Source of the DNA: Peribacillus simplex
Lineage (GTDB): Bacteria > Bacillota > Bacilli > Bacillales > DSM-1321
DNA: 64,000 bases
Direction of reading: 5' to 3'
Assembly: GCF_030123325.1 (NCBI RefSeq)
Contig: NZ_CP126106.1
Location: 5,112,001 to 5,176,000, forward strand
The translations under genes were made by a program, and so were the position numbers. Position 1 is the stretch's first letter. Each line of letters starts with the position of its first letter. The notes beneath the pieces were generated by a model. That model was given only the letters and a program-made list of their open reading frames with translations. It was not told the DNA's origin and ran no database searches. This document shows positions 59,052-64,000 of this stretch, piece by piece.

Positions 59052-59855
59052 TCAAACGACATACCCTAATATCTTTAAACGGTTTTCAACAAAACTCAGC
59101 GCATATTGAAATACATCATCACGCTCTGGTTCATTGAAGATTTCATGATATAGCTTCGGCCATTCCTTATATTGCTTTTCACTGGCCAAGTTATAATTAA
59201 ACCACTCACGAACCGCCTTCTTATTCACGATTCGGTCATCTCCGCCCTGCATGACCAAAAGCGGCACATCCTGAAATTCAGGAATCTCTTCAAAAGCATC
59301 CTTCATGGCCTGTGCCAGCTCGCGATACCATCGAATCGAAACCTTCGTGATATATAATGTATCGTTTCTATCGGATTCACGAATTTCCGCACTTCTCGTC
59401 GCCATTTCAGGTGTCAATCCGGAATCTACCCTGAACTGAGGCATCACGATGTTCAAACCATGAGAGATGGTTGTAAGGAACTTCGGCGGCTTCGTCACGA
59501 GGCCCAAGCAAGGAGAAGAAAGTATCACCCCTGCAATGTCCCATTCCTCTTCCTGAAGAAGGCGGATCGAAATCAAACCACCCATGCTGTGTCCAAGTAA
59601 AAAGACCGGCAACGAATATTCGTAAGCCTCTTCTATCCAGCTTTTCACCTCGTCCAAATACTCATCAAAGGAATCGATATGTCCCCGGTAGGCGCGAGTT
59701 GTCATACCCTGCCCAGGAAGGTCGCCCATGACGACATGGTATCCAGCTGAAAGCCACATTTGTGTTACCCACTTATAACGTCCGTGATGTTCCATTGCCC
59801 CATGAATGATGACAATGACGCCTTTTGCGTCTCCTTCTGTCTCCCATTTCCACAT
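59052..59855 (-). CDS. ytpA: Monoacylglycerol lipase/lysophospholipase-like YtpA
   Basis: This 267-residue alpha/beta hydrolase (B. subtilis YtpA, 259) has the oxyanion motif VIIHGAMEHHGRY, the nucleophile in LLGHSMGGLIS (near residue 93), the acid in MQGGDDRIV and the histidine in KLYHEIFNEPE. YtpA is reported to make the antibiotic phospholipid bacilysocin by removing an acyl chain; that role is carried over from the family. AAAGGGGG precedes the ATG. Confidence 0.88.
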   Translation of the reverse strand: MWKWETEGDAKGVIVIIHGAMEHHGRYKWVTQMWLSAGYHVVMGDLPGQGMTTRAYRGHIDSFDEYLDEVKSWIEEAYEYSLPVFLLGHSMGGLISIRLLQEEEWDIAGVILSSPCLGLVTKPPKFLTTISHGLNIVMPQFRVDSGLTPEMATRSAEIRESDRNDTLYITKVSIRWYRELAQAMKDAFEEIPEFQDVPLLVMQGGDDRIVNKKAVREWFNYNLASEKQYKEWPKLYHEIFNEPERDDVFQYALSFVENRLKILGYVV

Positions 59856-60062
59856 ACGAAATCCCCCTTTCGCTTTTCACTTGTTGTGTACGATCCATGA
59901 TAGTCAAAATAATATATATAAATTATAACCATATTCGCGATTTTCGACAAAAAAGAAATCTAACAAGTTGTACATTGCTATTATAAATAGCCAAGTGTAT
60001 TTGCATACGGTATATTAAAATAATACATAAAAACATTCACTTCGGAAAGGAAATGATTGAAA

Positions 60063-60584
60063 ATGATTATTTATCCGTATAAAGGCAAAGAACCTGAAAT
60101 CGCTGAAAGCGCTTATATTGCTGAAAATGCTGTCGTGACAGGTGATGTCAAAATCGGCGACGAAACATCAATTTGGTTCAATTCCGTCATTCGCGGGGAT
60201 GTATCCCCAACCATTATCGGGAAAAAAGTCAGTATACAGGATAACAGCGTCCTGCACCAAAGCCCAAATAATCCATTGATCATCGAGGATGAAGTAACCA
60301 TTGGCCATCAGGTCATTTTACATAGCTGTAAAATCCGCAAAGGAGCTTTGATCGGCATGGGATCGATCGTACTTGATGAAGCCGAAATCGGCGAAGGGGC
60401 CTTCATCGGTGCCGGCAGTCTCGTTCCCCAAGGCAAAGTCATTCCACCGAACATGCTGGCATTCGGACGTCCAGCTAAAGTCATTCGCGAAATCAATGAA
60501 GAAGACCGCCAGGATATGGAACGCATCGTACGTGAATACGCCGAAAAAGGCCAATACTATAAAACGGCGGAACGAATAAAGTAA
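60063..60584 (+). CDS. ytoA: Gamma-class carbonic anhydrase-like YtoA
   Basis: From ATG 60063 it is 173 residues. The left-handed beta helix opens MIIYPYKGKEPEIAESAYI and carries zinc histidines in NSVLHQSPNN and GHQVILHSC, with the arginine/aspartate pair of gamma anhydrases in FNSVIRGDV. The C-terminal helix ends YYKTAERIK. The activity of the Bacillus members is not well proven. The gene is convergent with metK across the large repeat array. Confidence 0.87.
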   Translation: MIIYPYKGKEPEIAESAYIAENAVVTGDVKIGDETSIWFNSVIRGDVSPTIIGKKVSIQDNSVLHQSPNNPLIIEDEVTIGHQVILHSCKIRKGALIGMGSIVLDEAEIGEGAFIGAGSLVPQGKVIPPNMLAFGRPAKVIREINEEDRQDMERIVREYAEKGQYYKTAERIK

Positions 60585-61996
60585 CTCACGATCAATTGAC
60601 TGAAAGTTACGAGTATTGTACTGAAACTCACGAGTATACGGCTCTAAATCACAAGTAAATGCTACAAACTCACGAGTAAACGCTACAAACACGCGAGTAA
60701 ACGTTCCAAACTCACGAGTAAATGCTACAAACTCACGAGTAAATGCTACAAACTTACGAGTAAATGCTACAATCTCACGAGTAAACCGCTCTAACTCACG
60801 AGTAAATGCTACAATCTCACGAGTAAATGCTACAATCTCACGAGTAAATGCTACAATCTCACGAGTAAACCGCTCTAACTCACGAGTAAATGCTACAATC
60901 TCACGAGTAAACCGCTCTAACTCACGAGTAACTGCTCTAACTCACAAGTAAATGCTACAATCTCACGAGTAAACCGCTCTAATTCACGAGTAAATGCTAC
61001 AATCTCACGAGTAAACCGCTCTAACTCACGAGTATACTGCTCTAACTCACGAGTCAATGCTACAAACACACGGGTAAATGCTACAATCTCACGAGTAAAC
61101 CGCTCTAACACACGAGTATACTGCTCTAACTCACGAGTTAATGCTACAAACTCACGAGTAACTGCTCTAACTCACGAGTAAATGCTACAATCTCACGAGT
61201 AAACCGCTCTAACTCACGAGTAAATGCTACAATCTCACGAGTAACTGCTACAATCTCACGAGTAAACCGCTCTAACTCACGAGTATACTGCTCTAACTCA
61301 CGAGTATACTGCTCTAACTCACGAGTATACTGCTCTAACTCACGAGTATACTGCTCTAACTCACGAGTATACTGCTCTAACTCACGAGTATACTGCTCTA
61401 ACTCACGAGTAAACCGCTCTAACTCACGAGTATACTGCTCTAATTCACGAGTAAATGCTACAATCTCACGAGTAAACCGCTCTAACTCACGAGTAAATGC
61501 TCTTACTCACAAGTAAATGCTACAATCTCACGAGTAAACTGCTCTAATTCACGAGTCAATGCTACAAACTCACGGGTAAATGCTACAATCTCACGAGTAA
61601 ACCGCTCTAACACACGAGTATACTGCTCTAACTCACGAGTTAATGCTACAAACTCACGAGTAACTGCTCTAACTCACGAGTAAATGCTACAATCTCACGA
61701 GTAAACCGCTCTAACTCACGAGTAAATGCTACAATCTCACGAGTAAACCGCTCTAATTCACGAGTAAATGCTCTAACTCACGAGTAAATGCTACAATCTC
61801 ACGAGTAAACCGCTCTAACACACGAGTATACTGCTCTAACTCACGAGTCAATGCTACAAACTCACGAGTAACTGCTCTAACTCACGAGTAAATGCTACAA
61901 ACACGCGAGTAAACGTTCCAAACTCACGAGTCAATGCTACAAACTCACGAGTAGTTGAACCAAACAAACTTGTAAACGCCCCTGACTCACGCGTAT
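60585..61996. repeat. Large array of 20-21 bp units with CTCACGAG core
   Basis: About 1.4 kb consists almost wholly of units such as CTCACGAGTAAATGCTACAA, CTCACGAGTAAACCGCTCTA, CTCACGAGTATACTGCTCTA and CTCACGAGTTAATGCTAC. I estimate about 65-70 copies. Spacing alternates between 20 and 21 bases, near two helical turns. The edges are more divergent than the middle. The core is a dyad (CTC-AC-GAG) broken only at its centre. Spacers recur in a few types, so it is not CRISPR. It lies between the converging ytoA and metK ends. Confidence 0.93.
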
Positions 61997-62061
61997 TGCA
62001 CGTAAGTTGAATTTCTTTGATTTCTTGAATTATTCCCGCTGACGGCAAAATTAATCCATAA

Positions 62062-62096
62062 AAAAGGTGCCCCGCTAATTGCGGGACACCTTTATT
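62062..62096 (-). terminator. Terminator of metK
   Basis: AAAGGTG-CCCGC / GCGGG-CACCTTT, stem of about 12 pairs, next to the metK stop. Confidence 0.9.
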
Positions 62097-62104
62097 TATA
62101 TGGA

Positions 62105-63295
62105 TTACGCTTGTGCTTTTAATGTTTCTGCTTTGTCCGTGCGTTCCCATGGAAGATCGACATCTGTACGGCCAAAGTGTCCGTAGGCAGCTGTTTGTTT
62201 GTAGATTGGGCGACGAAGGTCAAGCATTTTGATGATACCAGCTGGACGAAGGTCGAAGTTAGCGCGAACTAGGTCAACAAGGACTTCTTCGCTAACTGTA
62301 CCAGTTCCGAACGTATCAATTGAGATGGATACTGGCTCTGCCACACCAATTGCGTATGCCAATTGAACTTCCGCTTTGTCGGCAAGGCCGGCTGCCACGA
62401 TGTTTTTCGCAACGTAACGAGCAGCGTATGCAGCAGAACGGTCAACTTTAGTAGCATCCTTACCAGAGAATGCACCGCCGCCGTGACGAGCGTATCCGCC
62501 GTAAGTATCAACGATAATTTTACGTCCAGTAAGACCAGCATCCCCTTGAGGTCCGCCAATTACGAAACGGCCAGTCGGGTTGATGAAGTATTTAGTATCG
62601 GCATCAATCAATTCAGCTGGAACGACTGCTTTGATCACATGTTCTTTTAGATCGGCTTGAATTTGTTCAAGCGTAATTTCTGCATCATGCTGTGTAGAGA
62701 TAACGATCGTATCTACACGTACAGGAACGTTATTTTCATCATATTCCACAGTTACCTGTGTTTTACCATCAGGGCGTAAGTAAGCAAGAGTTTCATCTTT
62801 ACGAACTTGAGCCAAGCGGAATGAAAGTTTATGCGCCAATGAAATCGGAAGCGGCATAAGCTCTTCTGTTTCATTACAAGCAAATCCGAACATAAGACCT
62901 TGGTCCCCTGCACCGATTGCATCGATTTCTTCCTCTGACATGTTTCCTTCACGAGCTTCCAATGCTTTATCAACACCAGCTGCGATATCGGCAGACTGCT
63001 CATCAATGGAACTTAACACGGCACAAGTTTCAGCATCGAAACCGTATTTCGCACGTGTGTAGCCAATTCCTTTAATTGTATCACGAACGATACGCGGAAT
63101 ATCCACGTAAGCGGACGTTGTAATTTCACCAGCAACAAGTACAAGACCTGTAGTTACGCTAGTTTCACACGCAACACGTGCATTTGCATCCTTAGCTAGG
63201 ATAGCATCTAAAATGGAATCTGAAATCTGGTCACAAATTTTGTCCGGATGGCCCTCTGTAACAGATTCAGAAGTAAATAGACGTTTCTTTGACAT
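62105..63295 (-). CDS. metK: S-adenosylmethionine synthase
   Basis: From ATG 63295 it is 396 residues; one codon upstream is an alternative ATG. The signature blocks GHPDKICDQISDSILD, GAGDQGLMFGFA and HGGGAFSGKDATKVDRSA are intact. It makes SAM from methionine and ATP. It is under a SAM-I riboswitch, so it falls when SAM is abundant. The GGAGG site is clear. Confidence 0.97.
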   Translation of the reverse strand: MSKKRLFTSESVTEGHPDKICDQISDSILDAILAKDANARVACETSVTTGLVLVAGEITTSAYVDIPRIVRDTIKGIGYTRAKYGFDAETCAVLSSIDEQSADIAAGVDKALEAREGNMSEEEIDAIGAGDQGLMFGFACNETEELMPLPISLAHKLSFRLAQVRKDETLAYLRPDGKTQVTVEYDENNVPVRVDTIVISTQHDAEITLEQIQADLKEHVIKAVVPAELIDADTKYFINPTGRFVIGGPQGDAGLTGRKIIVDTYGGYARHGGGAFSGKDATKVDRSAAYAARYVAKNIVAAGLADKAEVQLAYAIGVAEPVSISIDTFGTGTVSEEVLVDLVRANFDLRPAGIIKMLDLRRPIYKQTAAYGHFGRTDVDLPWERTDKAETLKAQA

Positions 63296-63406
63296 CATAT
63301 TTCCTCCTTGGAAGTTAGTATATTGCAGGCAAAAGCCTGATTTTTACGGAACTCGTTTCCCTCATTAGTTTCAACTATAGACACAGAATTACTTATAAAA
63401 ACACAA

Positions 63407-63436
63407 AAACCTTCCCTGGCAAATGAGGAAAGGTTT
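63407..63436 (-). terminator. Expression-platform terminator of the metK riboswitch
   Basis: AAACCTT-CC / GG-AAGGTTT stem followed on the minus strand by TTTGTGTTTTT. Confidence 0.85.
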
Positions 63437-63460
63437 AACATTCTGTCTTCTATCCTTTCA

Positions 63461-63623
63461 CTCTTATCGTTCAAGGGTTTTTTACCTTGCTCAGGTTAGC
63501 ACCATCACCACTATTCCTTGAAGAACTTCGCTTTATTTTCGGCGATCGATCTTGGAGTCAAGTTCAATATGGCAGGTTGCTGGGTTTCAAAGGGCCTGTC
63601 CCTCCACCAACTCGGGATAAGAG
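63461..63623 (-). promoter_or_regulatory. SAM-I (S-box) riboswitch
   Basis: P1 is CTCTTATC / GATAAGAG (63616-63623 and 63461-63468). Inside are the S-box blocks GGTGGAGGGACAGGCCC, GAAACCCAGCAACC and GGTGCTAACCTGAGCAAGGT. A terminator lies between it and metK. A SAM-bound fold should favour termination. Confidence 0.95.
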
Positions 63624-63642
63624 AATCCGTACAATTTAAGAT

Positions 63643-63670
63643 ATTATCGTATCTGGCTTGAATTTGTCAA
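63643..63670 (-). promoter_or_regulatory. SigA promoter of metK
   Basis: TTGACA (63665-63670) and GATAAT (63643-63648) with a 16-base spacer, directly before the riboswitch. Confidence 0.72.
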
Positions 63671-64000
63671 TGCTTTTCTAAAAAAGAACATTTCCACACA
63701 GAATAGCATTCATTTGAAAAATCATGTTGATACAACGTCCTAGAAGGGTTTACAATGCAAAATACGAATAGAAATGTTGTAAATTGCCATTAATAATAAA
63801 GTAATGAGCATCCGAAATGGAACGACATCCTTACTTTCCCTTTAGACATATATTGCTTACTTACTTCCTATTAAAATAAAATTTTCTTCATGGAAGTATA
63901 TGCGATAATCCTGAATCGGTTCCTGCCGGATTAAAATGATTAACGCAACCAGCTGAAAATAATCACAAATTAAAAGAAATAGTATAGACTAATTAAATGA
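63671..64000. other. Right-hand end, no gene seen
   Basis: No convincing coding start is visible. In B. subtilis pckA is divergent from metK, so this may be its upstream region, but the window ends too soon to say. Confidence 0.4.

Noticed and set aside
60585..61996. CRISPR array
   Set aside because: The repeat is only 8-9 bases in a 20-21 base unit and the spacers recur in a few types. True arrays have longer repeats and unique spacers. No cas gene is present.
60917..62150. Proteins made of FTRELER-like heptads on the minus strand of the large array, and similar frames in the small array
   Set aside because: They arise because 21-base units keep a frame for a while. Units of 20 bases break it, no ribosome site exists, and both strands of the small array give open frames.

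Overview
The window looks like the chromosome of a spore-forming Bacillaceae, probably from the Peribacillus (Bacillus simplex) group. This is inferred from moderately low GC, strong AGGAGG-type ribosome binding sites, near full-length counterparts of Bacillus subtilis genes (yeeI, sigV/rsiV, yojNO, yhfK, yxeKLMNOPQ, gltAB/gltC, leuS, ytzC, ytqAB, ytpA, ytoA, metK), a CotF-type coat protein, and T-box and SAM-I leaders at leuS and metK. No rRNA, tRNA, CRISPR array or intact insertion sequence was recognised.

Layout: 0-5 kb holds a small membrane/coiled-coil gene, an ECF sigma factor with its RsiV-type anti-sigma, a divergent PdaC-type peptidoglycan deacetylase, yeeI and a DUF4261-type gene. 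5-14 kb is an accessory island: a broken serine recombinase with a res-like palindrome cluster, four tandem paralogues (the first decayed) each made of three ~135-residue galactose-binding-like modules without signal peptides, and two unrelated sulfotransferases. 14.6-21.6 kb is a compact ethanolamine operon eutWVHABC with no shell genes. It has a consensus SigA promoter and an EutV-type double hexaloop site, and its eutA is cut by one in-frame TAG. 22-33 kb carries a TrkA-C membrane protein, the yojN/yojO AAA-VWA pair, a 4 x 194 bp repeat array, a branched-chain amino acid carrier, an O-acetyltransferase, yhfK, a 30-residue gene, a CD3324-type regulator, a FusB-type EF-G binding protein, a MEDS protein and a decaying cytidine deaminase.

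32.4-39.6 kb is a yxe-type locus for S-(2-succino)cysteine salvage: an ABC importer, an N-acetyltransferase, a flavin monooxygenase and an MmgE/PrpD protein, with the deacylase yxeP divergent. 39.8-46.9 kb is glutamate synthase gltA-gltB with divergent gltC and a GltC-like dyad between them. 47-52.7 kb has a CotF-like gene, a lipoprotein, gene remnants and a large subtilisin-like protease. 53-64 kb is a translation and tRNA-modification block (leuS, ytzC, a SMI1/KNR4 gene, mnmL, mnmM, an unknown gene, ytpA, ytoA) ending in metK.

The most unusual structures are: (i) the tandem surface-type module genes beside two sulfotransferases and recombination half-sites; (ii) a ~1.4 kb array of 20-21 bp units with a CTCACGAG core between convergent ytoA and metK, with a small relative between convergent yxeQ and gltB; (iii) twin ECF promoters of nearly identical sequence driving sigV-rsiV and pdaC; and (iv) the amber-interrupted eutA inside an otherwise intact operon.
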